This document shows positions 33,935 through 43,277 of a stretch of DNA of 64,000 nucleotides, piece by piece. The stretch is from 66-474 sp050737995. GTDB lineage: Bacteria; Pseudomonadota; Gammaproteobacteria; Xanthomonadales; Rhodanobacteraceae. Both the position numbers and the translations under genes were made by a program. The notes beneath the pieces are model-generated. The model was not told where the DNA came from, ran no database searches, and saw only the letters and a list, made by a program, of their open reading frames with translations. Position 1 is the stretch's first letter. Each line of letters starts with the position of its first letter. The stretch is from NCBI GenBank assembly GCA_050737995.1, contig JBOHYR010000141.1, positions 38,806 to 102,805 on the forward strand, in the 5' to 3' direction.

Positions 33935-36900
33935 TCAACTGCGTACGTCGTTGGTTGGCTCGTCGTGCGATGGCGGTCCAAGCGACGGTGGTGAAGTTTC
34001 CGTGCCATCGCTCTTGTCACCCAGCAAACGCATCACCACCACGTAGAACACCGGCACCAGCATGACGCCCAGCGCGGTCGCACCTATCATGCCGCCGATT
34101 ACCCCGGTGCCGATCGCGTGGCGACTGTTGGCGCCCGCACCGGTCGAAACCGCCAGCGGCAGCACCCCGAGGATGAAGGCGATCGAGGTCATCAGGATCG
34201 GACGCAGGCGGATGCGGCAGGCTTCCAGCGTCGCCGCGATCAGGCCCTGGCCTTCCTTTCGCAGATCGACGGCGAATTGCACGATCAGGATCGCGTTCTT
34301 CACCGACAAGCCGATGATGGCGATCAATCCGATCTTGAAGTACACGTCATCCTGCAAGCCACGTATGCTGGTGAGCACCACTGAACCGAGCACGCCAAGC
34401 GGGATCACCAGCATCACCGCCACTGGAATCGACCAGCTTTCATAAAGTGCGCACAGGCACAGGAACACCACGAAGATCGACAAACCGAACAACAGCGGCG
34501 CCTGTGCGCCGGACATGATTTCCTGCAGCGACTGGCCCGACCATTCGTAGCCAAAACTCGTCGGCAGGTACTTGGCGACCAAATCCTGCATTGCGGCGAT
34601 TGCGTCGCCCGAGCTGTAGCCGGGGGCGGCGGTGCCGGTAAGCCCGATCGAGCCGACGCCGTTGTAGCGGTCCAGTTCCGGCGGAGCCAGTGCCCAGTTG
34701 GTGCTGACCACGCTGGTCAATGGAACCATCGTTCCCGTCGAGGACCGGGAGTAGAAATCGCCGATGTCGGCGGGATTCATCCGGAACGGTGCATCGGCCT
34801 GCATCTGCACGCGCAGCACCCGGCCGCCGTAGTAGAAGTCGTTGACGAACACCGGTGAGAGCATCAACTGGATCGCGTTGTACACATCTGAGACGGACAG
34901 CCCCATCGATTGCGCCTCGACGCGATTGACCTGCATGTTCACGGTGGGCGCGTCTTCCATGCCGTTGATGTGCACGTTGGCGAGGCGCTTGTCCTTGGCG
35001 GCTTCCTCGATCAACTTGGCCTTGGCGTCGACCAAGGCCTTGTGCCCGAGCCCGCCGCGATCCTCGAGTTCGAAATCGAACCCGGCGAATTGCCCCAATC
35101 CGCGGATCACCGGCCGGTTGATCGCAAAAACCTGCGCGTCGCGAATCTGCGCGAATTGCCGATTGAAGTCCTCGATGAGCTGGTTGGCGGTCTGGGAACG
35201 GTCGCTCCAGTTCTTGAGGTGGATGAATGCCATGCCGACATTTTCGCCATTGCCGATGAAACTGAAGCCGCCGATGTCGAAGATGTTCTGCACTGCCGGG
35301 CTCTTCTTCACGATGGCTTCCACCTGCTTCATCACCGCGAGCGTGCGGTCCTCCGTGGCACCCGGTGGAAGCTGGATCGTGGCCAGCACTTCGCCTTGGT
35401 CCTCCTCCGGTACGAAGCTCGACGGCAAGTGCGCCAGCAGCAGGACGGCCACCACGACCGCGAGGCCATAGCCGAGCATCCAGCGGGGCGTGTGACGCAC
35501 CGCCTTGCCGAGCCGCGCGAGGTAATGGCGCGCCAGGCTTTCGTAGCCATTGTTGAAGGCACGCAGCAGGCGATTGGCGTGTTCGTGTTCCGGGCGCAGG
35601 ATGCTGGCGCAGAGCGCGGGCGTGAAGGTCAATGCCATCAGCGCCGAAAGCAGCATGGAGACGGCGATGGTTACCGAGAATTGGCGGTAGATCGCGCCGA
35701 CGCTGCCGGGCATCAAGGCTGCCGGCACGAATACAGAAGCCAGCACAGTGGTGACCGCGATGATCGCGCCGGTGATCTGGACCATGCCCTTGCGGGTGGC
35801 TTCCTTCGGCGGCAGGCCCTCCTCGCGCATGATGCGCTCGACGTTTTCGACCACGACGATCGCGTCATCGACCACGATGCCGATCGCCAGCACCAACCCG
35901 AACAATGTGAGCACATTGATCGAGAAGCCGAACACGTACAGGCCGAGGAAGGCGCCGGTCAGTGCGACTGGTACCACCAACGTCGGAATCAGGGTGGCCC
36001 TCAGGTTCTGCAGAAACAGCAGCATCACGAAAAACACCAGCACGATCGCCTCGCCCAGTGTCTTCACCACCTCGTCGATCGATACCTTGACAAAAGTGTA
36101 GCTTTCGAACGGAATGGTCCAAGTCACGCCCGGCGGCAGATTCTTCGCCAGTTCTTTCATCTTCGCCTGGACCTCGTTTGCGACCGCCAGTGCATTCGCG
36201 CCAGGAACAAGCGAGATGCTGAACGAGGCTACCGGCTGTCCGTTGAGGCGTGAGAAGCTGTCGTAGTTGTCGGAACCCAGCGCCACCCGCGCCACGTCAC
36301 CGAGCGTGACGGTGGTGCCGTCGGAATTGGTGCGCAGGATGATGTCCCGGAATTGCTGCGGCGTCGAGAAACTCGATTCAGCGGACACGTTCGCGGTAAT
36401 TCCTTGTCCCGCGACAGAGGGCTGTGCCCCCACCGATCCTGCCGCGAACATCACGTTCTGCGCCTGCACCGCGTTCAACACGTCGGTGGCCGTCAACCCG
36501 TAGCCTTCCAGTTTCAACGGGTTCAGCCAGATGCGCATGGCGTACGGTGCGCCGAATTGGTTGATGCTGCCAACGCCGTTGAGGCGCGAGATCGGGTCGA
36601 CCAGTTGCGCGGCGATCAGGTTGTTGAGCGCAGCAGGATCGAGGCGGCCGCTCTTGTCCTGGAGAGAAATCCCCATCAGGGAACCGGAGTTGGATTTGCG
36701 TACCGTCACGCCCAACGCGTTCACCTCTGCCGGAAGACGCGGCTCGGACGCGGAGACCGCGTTCTGCGTCTGCACGGCGGCGGTGTCGAGATCGGTGCCG
36801 GTCTTGAAGTAAAGCGTGACGTTGGCCGAGCCGCTCGAATTCGATGACGAGGTGAAATACAGCAGGTTGTCGATGCCGGACAGGTTTTGTTCGATCACCT

Positions 36901-37087
36901 GCGTCACCGTGCTTTGCACGACCTGCGCGTTGGCGCCGGGATAGCTCGCGCGCACCTGCACGCTGGGCGGGGCGATTTCCGGATATGCCTCGATGGGCAG
37001 GTTGAGGATCGCGATGGTTCCGCCCAGCGTGATCAGGATCGCGAGCACCCACGCGAAAACCGGGCGGTCGATGAAGAATTGCGGCAT
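33935..37087 (-). CDS. RND efflux transporter, HAE1 family (pump 1)
   Basis: This 1,050-residue inner-membrane drug/proton antiporter has 12 membrane helices and two large periplasmic loops, as in AcrB and MexB. The start FFIDRPVFAWVLAILITLGG and the proton-relay aspartates Asp407 and Asp408 (GIVVDDAIVVVENVERIM) are clear, as is the relay lysine in SVKNAILIVQFAVD. With the periplasmic adaptor gene nine bases upstream it forms an efflux pump; an outer-membrane channel is not encoded nearby. Substrates cannot be told from sequence. Confidence 0.96.
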   Translation of the reverse strand: MPQFFIDRPVFAWVLAILITLGGTIAILNLPIEAYPEIAPPSVQVRASYPGANAQVVQSTVTQVIEQNLSGIDNLLYFTSSSNSSGSANVTLYFKTGTDLDTAAVQTQNAVSASEPRLPAEVNALGVTVRKSNSGSLMGISLQDKSGRLDPAALNNLIAAQLVDPISRLNGVGSINQFGAPYAMRIWLNPLKLEGYGLTATDVLNAVQAQNVMFAAGSVGAQPSVAGQGITANVSAESSFSTPQQFRDIILRTNSDGTTVTLGDVARVALGSDNYDSFSRLNGQPVASFSISLVPGANALAVANEVQAKMKELAKNLPPGVTWTIPFESYTFVKVSIDEVVKTLGEAIVLVFFVMLLFLQNLRATLIPTLVVPVALTGAFLGLYVFGFSINVLTLFGLVLAIGIVVDDAIVVVENVERIMREEGLPPKEATRKGMVQITGAIIAVTTVLASVFVPAALMPGSVGAIYRQFSVTIAVSMLLSALMALTFTPALCASILRPEHEHANRLLRAFNNGYESLARHYLARLGKAVRHTPRWMLGYGLAVVVAVLLLAHLPSSFVPEEDQGEVLATIQLPPGATEDRTLAVMKQVEAIVKKSPAVQNIFDIGGFSFIGNGENVGMAFIHLKNWSDRSQTANQLIEDFNRQFAQIRDAQVFAINRPVIRGLGQFAGFDFELEDRGGLGHKALVDAKAKLIEEAAKDKRLANVHINGMEDAPTVNMQVNRVEAQSMGLSVSDVYNAIQLMLSPVFVNDFYYGGRVLRVQMQADAPFRMNPADIGDFYSRSSTGTMVPLTSVVSTNWALAPPELDRYNGVGSIGLTGTAAPGYSSGDAIAAMQDLVAKYLPTSFGYEWSGQSLQEIMSGAQAPLLFGLSIFVVFLCLCALYESWSIPVAVMLVIPLGVLGSVVLTSIRGLQDDVYFKIGLIAIIGLSVKNAILIVQFAVDLRKEGQGLIAATLEACRIRLRPILMTSIAFILGVLPLAVSTGAGANSRHAIGTGVIGGMIGATALGVMLVPVFYVVVMRLLGDKSDGTETSPPSLGPPSHDEPTNDVRS

Positions 37088-37096
37088 GGCGGCTGA

Positions 37097-38257
37097 TCAG
37101 TCCGAGACTGTGGCGGCCGGGACGCTGCCGGTGGATGTACTGAACGGAACGGCCCTCACTTGCTCACCGGCTTGCACTTTCTGGACGCCCGAGGCGATGA
37201 CCCGGTCACCTCCGGCGAGACCACCAGTGACAATCCAGTCCGCGCCGTCCTGGTCGCCGAGGTTGACCTGTTTTTTTACCACCTTGCCGCCGGTGTCGAC
37301 GACCAGAACGTACGCACTGTCGCTGTCACGCAAGATCGCGCTCTGCGGCAGCAGGAATGCATTGTGCAACGTGCCCAGTATGATCCGGATCTTCACGAAC
37401 ATTCCAGGCAGCAGCGTGTGATCGGGATTCGGCACCACGGCGCGGAGATTCACCGCGCCGGTCGAAGGATCCACCGCGATATCGGTAAAATCCAAGGTGC
37501 CCGTATGTGGGTAAGTGCTGCCGTCGGGCAGCACAACCTGTACCTGCACCTTGGCGGGCGCGGCCAATTTCAGGCCGCCGGCCTTTTCCTGCTTGCGCAA
37601 ATGCTCCACCTCCGCCATCGGTTCACTGAAATTGGCGTAGATCGGGTCGATCACCTGCACCGTGGTCAGGGGCGTGGTGTCGGTGGGTTGCACCAGCGCG
37701 CCTTGCGTGTAGTTCGCTATTCCGGCGCGCCCGCTGATCGGCGAGGTGACGGTGGCGTACCCGAGGTTGATTTTTGCGTTCTCGACGTTGGCTTGGGCCG
37801 CCTTGACAGCGGCCTTGTTTTCCTCGGCGGTGGCTATCGCATCATCGACAGCCTGCTTGGCGAGCAGCCCCTTCGCGCCGAGCGCCTTGCTGCGCTGCGC
37901 ATTCAATTCGGCATCGTGCGCGGTGGCCACGGCTTGGGCCAACTGACCCTGTGCCTGACGCAGGCTGGCCAGCAGCGGCGCCGGATCGATCTGAAACAGC
38001 ACCTGCCCAACCTTGACGTCGGTGCCTTCCTTGTAAACCCGCTTCAGTATGTTGCCCGTGACGCGCGCCGGAACCTGCGCGATCAGCGTCGCTGCGAGGC
38101 GCCCTGGGTAGCTCCTGGTCATCGGGAGATTGGTGGCCTGCACGTTGATCACGCCGACCTCCGGTGGCGGTGGTGCGGGGGGAGCGGAATGGCTGCACGC
38201 GCCGACCGCCAGCGCCAGCACTGTTACGCCGGCGCCATGCCGCAGCAGTTTCGTCAT
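37097..38257 (-). CDS. RND efflux periplasmic adaptor lipoprotein (pump 1)
   Basis: The 386-residue membrane-fusion protein has a lipoprotein signal with lipobox Cys21 (LAVGAC-SHSAPP), a lipoyl/barrel-sandwich domain (VPARVTGNILKRVYKEGTDV), a long alpha-hairpin (about 100-175) and a beta-barrel (ITGRAGIANY-like GRAG motif, DFTDIAVDPSTGAVNLRAVV). It bridges the RND protein and an outer-membrane channel. The ATG at 38257 follows the leader motif TAGAGAAT, also present before the second adaptor. It is the first gene of its pair; co-translation with the pump is likely. Confidence 0.94.
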   Translation of the reverse strand: MTKLLRHGAGVTVLALAVGACSHSAPPAPPPPEVGVINVQATNLPMTRSYPGRLAATLIAQVPARVTGNILKRVYKEGTDVKVGQVLFQIDPAPLLASLRQAQGQLAQAVATAHDAELNAQRSKALGAKGLLAKQAVDDAIATAEENKAAVKAAQANVENAKINLGYATVTSPISGRAGIANYTQGALVQPTDTTPLTTVQVIDPIYANFSEPMAEVEHLRKQEKAGGLKLAAPAKVQVQVVLPDGSTYPHTGTLDFTDIAVDPSTGAVNLRAVVPNPDHTLLPGMFVKIRIILGTLHNAFLLPQSAILRDSDSAYVLVVDTGGKVVKKQVNLGDQDGADWIVTGGLAGGDRVIASGVQKVQAGEQVRAVPFSTSTGSVPAATVSD

Positions 38258-38650
38258 CGGATTCTCTACTGACCAGGACAGCAATTCGTCATTATCGCTG
38301 GAATCGTCACGGTCGTCCCTGTGCCAACGGTCATGCTGGCGTAGGCGTGCCAAGCCGGGCCTGTCGTGCCCGATGGCGCGAATCCCGTGTGGATCGCGAC
38401 GTGAACTTGCCGGAGACTCTGAACCGGGGGTGAGACTGCGGTAAGGCCACATCGAACGGTCGGTGGCGACTACCTGCGGGCGTGAAACCGATGACGGGTT
38501 CCCGCAGCTATCCACGCATCAGGTGCGACGCTCTGTAATCGGGCATCTGTCGCGGATCCGCAGCATATGCCGCGCCCACGCCACTCGCGATGTCGAGGAG
38601 CGCTGCGCGTTTACGCGAGTCGATAGGGGACGCAGGCTCGGACGACGCGC
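38258..38650. other. Gene-free gap between the two RND pump operons
   Basis: These 393 bases must hold the promoter for pump 1 (minus strand). Open frames across it match no family I know and lack ribosome sites. I see no clear operator palindrome and no regulator gene. Confidence 0.5.
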
Positions 38651-41600
38651 CTAATGCGGCCCATCTGGCGGACCCGTCCCAGGCGGCTTTGCCGGCAACG
38701 AGCCGCCATCGAGGTTGTCCCCGGCCATACGCCGCACGATCACGTAAAAGACCGGAATCAGCAGCAGGCCAAAGAGCGTCGCGAACAGCATGCCACCGAT
38801 TACACCGGTGCCGATTGCGTGGCGGGCGTTGGCACCGGCGCCCGTCGAAATGAACAACGGAAACACGCCCAGGATGAATGCGAACGAAGTCATCAGGATG
38901 GGGCGGAAGCGCAATCTCGCGGCCGTGATGACCGCATCACGCAGCGTTTCCCCGTGCTTCTGCGCGTCGACCGCATACTCGATGATCAGGATCGCGTTCT
39001 TGGCGGCAAGGCCAATCACCGTAACCAGTCCGATTTTGAAAAAAACGTCATCGGCGAGGCCGCGCGCCATCGTGAAGAGTACGGTACCGAGCAGCGTCAG
39101 CGGCACGATCAGCAGGACGGCGACCGGAACCGTCCAGCTTTCGTACAAGGCTGCAAGGGCCAGGAACACCACCAGGATCGATAGCGCCATCAGCATCGTT
39201 GCACCGCTGCTGGATTCCATTTCCTGGAAGGACTGTCCGGTCCAGTCGAAACTGAAGCCGTGCGGGAGGTCATGCGTGACGATGTTCTGCATGGCGTCCA
39301 TCGCTTGCCCCGACGCAAAGCCGGGGGCGGCATCGCCCACCACCTCGATGGCTGGATTGCCGTTGAAACGCGCCAGCGACGGCGAGACTATTTGCCATTT
39401 GCTCTGGATGACGTTGGAGATCGGGATCATCGCCGGTGTGCCGTCTGGATTCTTTTTCGTACTGCTCGGCGTGTAGAAATCGTTGAATGCGGAACGGCTC
39501 ATCCGGAACGGTGCCGCCGCCTGCATCATCACGAACTTGACCCGGCCCTCTGCGAACATCTGGCCTACATTGGTGGGCGCCAGCATCAAGCTGGCGGCGT
39601 TGGCGACATCCGTGACCGACAGGCCCATCGAGGCTGCCTGCACACGATCGATGTGGAAATCAAGTTGCGGTGACGGTGGCAGCTGGTTGGGCCGTACGTT
39701 GACCAACACTTTGTCTTGCGCGGCTTTGGCCTGGACGGTATGCAGTGCCTGGTCGAGCGCCATGCGTCCTTGGCCGCTGACGTCTTCGAGATACATGTCG
39801 AAGCCACCGAACTGCCCCAGGCCGTGTACGGTAGGCAAGTTGACCACGATGATTTTCGCATCGCGGATGTCCTTGTGCAGTTGCGCGTTCAGGCGTGGAA
39901 TCAACTGGTCGGCGGTTAGTTTTCGCTTGCTCCAGTCCTTCAGCTGGATGAACGCCATCCCATTGTTTTCGCCGGAACCGACGAAACTGAAGCCAATGAT
40001 CTGCATGGTGTTCTTTATGGCAGGATCCTTCTTCAGCACGCCCCACATCTGGCGCATCACGACTTCGCTGCGCTGCTTGGTGGCGCCCGGCGGTAGTTGC
40101 ACCGTTGCCATCAGGTAACCTTGGTCTTCCTGTGGCAGAAAGCTGCCGGGCAGCTTGACGTACAGGAATCCAGCCAGCACGGCCACCACCACGAACACCG
40201 CCATCCAGCGCGGAGCGTGGCGCACCGCGTGGCCAATGTGGTCGATGTACGTGCGATGCGTCCAGCCGAACAGGTCATTGAACTTGCGTGACAGGATATT
40301 TTTTTTGTTCCCGCGTTCGTGTTTCAGGAAACTGGCGCACAACGCGGGCGTGAAAGTCAGCGCGAGAAACGCAGAGAAGAACATCGACACCGCGATCGTC
40401 AACGCGAACTGGCGGTAGATGATTCCCGTCGAACCCGACTGCAGTGCAGACGGAACGAATACCGCCAGCAACACCGCCGTAATGGCCACCACCGCGCCCG
40501 ATATTTCGCCCATGCCCTTGCGGGCCGCTTCCCGAGGCGACAAGCCTTGCTCGGTCATGATGCGTTCGATGTTCTCGATGACGACGATGGCGTCATCCAC
40601 CACGATGCCGATGGCCATGACCATGCCGAACAGCGTGAGTTGGTTGATCGTGAAGCCCATGACCGACATGCCCATGAAGGCACCGAGCAACGCGATCGGG
40701 ATGACGATGGCCGGAATCAGGGTAGCCCGCAGGTTCTGCAGGAAGATCAGCATCACCGCGAACACCAGCACCAGCGCCTCGACCAGTGTCTTCAGGACGT
40801 CCTGGATCGAGATTGTTATGAATGTCGTGGTGTCGTAGGGGACGAACCACGTCACCCCTTGCGGGAACCCGACCTGCAGTTTCGCCAGCTCCGCACGCAC
40901 GGCCTTGGCGACCGTCAATCCATTCGCGCCCGGCAGTGTCTGGATCGCGAATGCGCCAATGGGCTTGCCGTCGTAAGTGGTATCGAACCCGTAATTTTGG
41001 GGGCCGAAATTCGCGGTCGCGACATCGCCGAGTTTGACCACCGTGCCGTCCGGGTTGGCGCGCAGGATGATATTGAGAAACTGCTGCGGCGTGGAGAACA
41101 AGCCCTCCCCAGCCACATCCGCCGTGAACCCCCAACCCTTGACCGCCGGGTCGGCACCCAGCGTGCCTGCGGCAATTTGGATGTTCTGGGCTTCCATCGC
41201 GTTCAGTACGTCGGTAGCCGACAGGCCGTATCCGTGCATCTTTTCGGGGTTGAGCCAGATGCGCATCGCGTATTCGGCACCGAACTGGCGGGTGGCTCCG
41301 ACGCCCTCGATACGTGAAATCGGGTTCAGGACCTGCGAAGCCACTATGTCGTTAAGGCGGTCCCGGCCGATCGCAGGATTGTCGGAAATCAGGGCGACCG
41401 CCATCAGGGTGTCCGGATTGGCCTTGGCGACGATGATTCCCTGCTGCAGGACCGCCTGCGGCAACAGGGGCTCCGCCCGCGACACCTGGTTCTGGGTTTG
41501 TACTGCCGCGATGTCGGGGTTGGTGCCCGGTTGAAAGGTAAGCGTGATCTGCACGCGGCCATCGGAGCTGGTGCTGGAACTGAAATACAGCAAGTTGTCG

Positions 41601-41815
41601 ATGCCAGTCAGTTGCTGCTCGATGACCTCCGTGACCGAGCCTTCGGCCGTGCTGGCGCTGGCGCCTACGTACTTGGTGGAGATCGAGACTTCCGGTGGTG
41701 CGATGTCCGGGTACGACTGGACTCCGAGGTGCAAGATTGAAATCACGCCACCCAACGTAATCAGGATAGCGATGACCCAGGCGAAGATCGGCCGGTCGAT
41801 GAAGAAATTCGACAT
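38651..41815 (-). CDS. RND efflux transporter, HAE1 family (pump 2)
   Basis: The 1,054-residue protein is a close paralogue of pump 1, with the same start (FFIDRPIFAWVIAILITLGG), proton-relay Asp407 and Asp408 (GIVVDDAIVVIENIERIM) and AAKNAILIIEYAVD lysine. Differences in the periplasmic loops (for example RQFGAEYAMRIWLNPEKMHG against NQFGAPYAMRIWLNPLKLEG) suggest different substrates. A 60-residue tail rich in Gly and Pro ends the protein. It is 11 bases downstream of its adaptor gene. Confidence 0.96.
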   Translation of the reverse strand: MSNFFIDRPIFAWVIAILITLGGVISILHLGVQSYPDIAPPEVSISTKYVGASASTAEGSVTEVIEQQLTGIDNLLYFSSSTSSDGRVQITLTFQPGTNPDIAAVQTQNQVSRAEPLLPQAVLQQGIIVAKANPDTLMAVALISDNPAIGRDRLNDIVASQVLNPISRIEGVGATRQFGAEYAMRIWLNPEKMHGYGLSATDVLNAMEAQNIQIAAGTLGADPAVKGWGFTADVAGEGLFSTPQQFLNIILRANPDGTVVKLGDVATANFGPQNYGFDTTYDGKPIGAFAIQTLPGANGLTVAKAVRAELAKLQVGFPQGVTWFVPYDTTTFITISIQDVLKTLVEALVLVFAVMLIFLQNLRATLIPAIVIPIALLGAFMGMSVMGFTINQLTLFGMVMAIGIVVDDAIVVIENIERIMTEQGLSPREAARKGMGEISGAVVAITAVLLAVFVPSALQSGSTGIIYRQFALTIAVSMFFSAFLALTFTPALCASFLKHERGNKKNILSRKFNDLFGWTHRTYIDHIGHAVRHAPRWMAVFVVVAVLAGFLYVKLPGSFLPQEDQGYLMATVQLPPGATKQRSEVVMRQMWGVLKKDPAIKNTMQIIGFSFVGSGENNGMAFIQLKDWSKRKLTADQLIPRLNAQLHKDIRDAKIIVVNLPTVHGLGQFGGFDMYLEDVSGQGRMALDQALHTVQAKAAQDKVLVNVRPNQLPPSPQLDFHIDRVQAASMGLSVTDVANAASLMLAPTNVGQMFAEGRVKFVMMQAAAPFRMSRSAFNDFYTPSSTKKNPDGTPAMIPISNVIQSKWQIVSPSLARFNGNPAIEVVGDAAPGFASGQAMDAMQNIVTHDLPHGFSFDWTGQSFQEMESSSGATMLMALSILVVFLALAALYESWTVPVAVLLIVPLTLLGTVLFTMARGLADDVFFKIGLVTVIGLAAKNAILIIEYAVDAQKHGETLRDAVITAARLRFRPILMTSFAFILGVFPLFISTGAGANARHAIGTGVIGGMLFATLFGLLLIPVFYVIVRRMAGDNLDGGSLPAKPPGTGPPDGPH

Positions 41816-41826
41816 GTGTGCGCAGG

Positions 41827-43014
41827 TTACTCGCCGTTACCGGGATTGGCGGATGCGGATGCGTCGCCCGCCGGCGTGCTGGCCGAAGTCGGTGGCTGCC
41901 ACGGTTGGGCTTTGGCCGGTGCGCCGATCTGTACCATTTGAATCCCGGAGACGATGACCTGGTCTCCGGCGGCGAGCCCCGAAGTGACGATCCAGTCAAC
42001 CCCGGCTGTGCCGCTCGTTGCCACATCCCGGTGCGCAACTTTCCCATTCTTGCCGACGACGAGCACGTAAGTGCCGCCGATGTCGCGTTGCATGGCAGCC
42101 TGAGGTATCAAGAACACGCCACGGCGTTCACCCAAGTTGACCTTGAGGGTGACATAGCTGCCGGGCAACAGCGTGAACTTGGGATTGGGCAGCACTGCGC
42201 GCAAGCTCACAGCGCCGGTGGATGGGTCGACCGAGGGCGATGAGAAGTCGACAGTTCCTGATTCGGGGTAGGGTTTGCTGCCTGGAAGGCTGACTTGTAC
42301 CGACGCCTTGTCGGGCTGGTTGAGGCTGAGTTCGCCGTTCTGCGCCGCTTGCCTGAGTTCATTCAGTTCGCCGATGCTGATGGTGAAATTCACATACAGC
42401 GGATCGATCTGGTCGACGGTCGCTAGCAGGGTCGCTGTGCCTTGGCCGACCATCGCGCCTTCGGTGACCTGTTGCTCGCCGGCGCGCCCGGCGATTGGCG
42501 ACGTGACCGAAGCGTAGCCCAGATTGATGCGAGCGGTTTCGACATTGGCCTCTGCCGCCTGTACGGCGGCCTTGTCGCTGCGTTCTGTAGCCAGCGCGCT
42601 TTGCAGATCGGTCTTGGAAATGTAGCCCTTGGGCGCCAGTGCGATCGCCTGGTCCGCGTCCACGCGGGCGTTGATGTAGGCGGCTTGCGCCTGCGCAAGC
42701 TGTGCCTTGGTGTTGTCCAGCGTCGCCCTGAGCGGAGCCGGGTCGATCTGGAACAGCAACTGCCCCTGCTTCACCTCGCTGCCCTCCTTGTAGGTGCGTT
42801 TCAGCAACACGCCGGCTACCCGCGCGATGACGTTGGCGCTGCGGTAGGCCGATAGGCGGCCAACCAGATCCTTGGTGAGAGGTACGTTGCGCGGTTGCGC
42901 CACCACTATCCCGACTTCGGGGGGCGAGGAGGTCGGCGGAGCAGAGTGGCTGCATGCGCCGACTACCAGTGCCAGCAACATTGCGCTCCCACAGCGCAGC
43001 AACCGGATCGTCAT
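41827..43014 (-). CDS. RND efflux periplasmic adaptor lipoprotein (pump 2)
   Basis: The 395-residue adaptor has lipobox Cys21 (LVVGAC-SHSAPP), the same position and following residues as the pump 1 adaptor. It has the lipoyl part (GVLLKRTYKEGSEVKQGQLL), alpha-hairpin and barrel (VDPSTGAVSLRAVLPNP). It carries a longer, low-complexity Ala/Ser/Thr tail. The two adaptors and their RND partners clearly arose by tandem duplication of a two-gene unit. Confidence 0.95.
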   Translation of the reverse strand: MTIRLLRCGSAMLLALVVGACSHSAPPTSSPPEVGIVVAQPRNVPLTKDLVGRLSAYRSANVIARVAGVLLKRTYKEGSEVKQGQLLFQIDPAPLRATLDNTKAQLAQAQAAYINARVDADQAIALAPKGYISKTDLQSALATERSDKAAVQAAEANVETARINLGYASVTSPIAGRAGEQQVTEGAMVGQGTATLLATVDQIDPLYVNFTISIGELNELRQAAQNGELSLNQPDKASVQVSLPGSKPYPESGTVDFSSPSVDPSTGAVSLRAVLPNPKFTLLPGSYVTLKVNLGERRGVFLIPQAAMQRDIGGTYVLVVGKNGKVAHRDVATSGTAGVDWIVTSGLAAGDQVIVSGIQMVQIGAPAKAQPWQPPTSASTPAGDASASANPGNGE

Positions 43015-43277
43015 TGGAAATTCTCTACCGGGCAGATCAGTAATGCGCGATTATGACGTGCTTCGTTGGCAGCGTCCCTAGGTCACGAGTCATGGGCGCG
43101 CCTCGTTGAGTCATTGTTCAGGCAGCCCGATCGCAACATCGACGGTCACGCCGCGAAATGATGCGGGCGTCGGGTGCGGGCATGGCGTGGCGCCGCTTGC
43201 GCCGGTGTCGACGCTGGAAGGCATGTCTCACAACGCGTTATTATGACCCTTCTATCTCCTTGGTATTTGGTCCTGCC

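Noticed and set aside
34910..36253. A 447-codon open frame opposite RND pump 1
   Set aside because: It is antisense to a certain gene, His/Arg/Asp-rich in the way of high-GC shadow frames, and has no recognisable domain.
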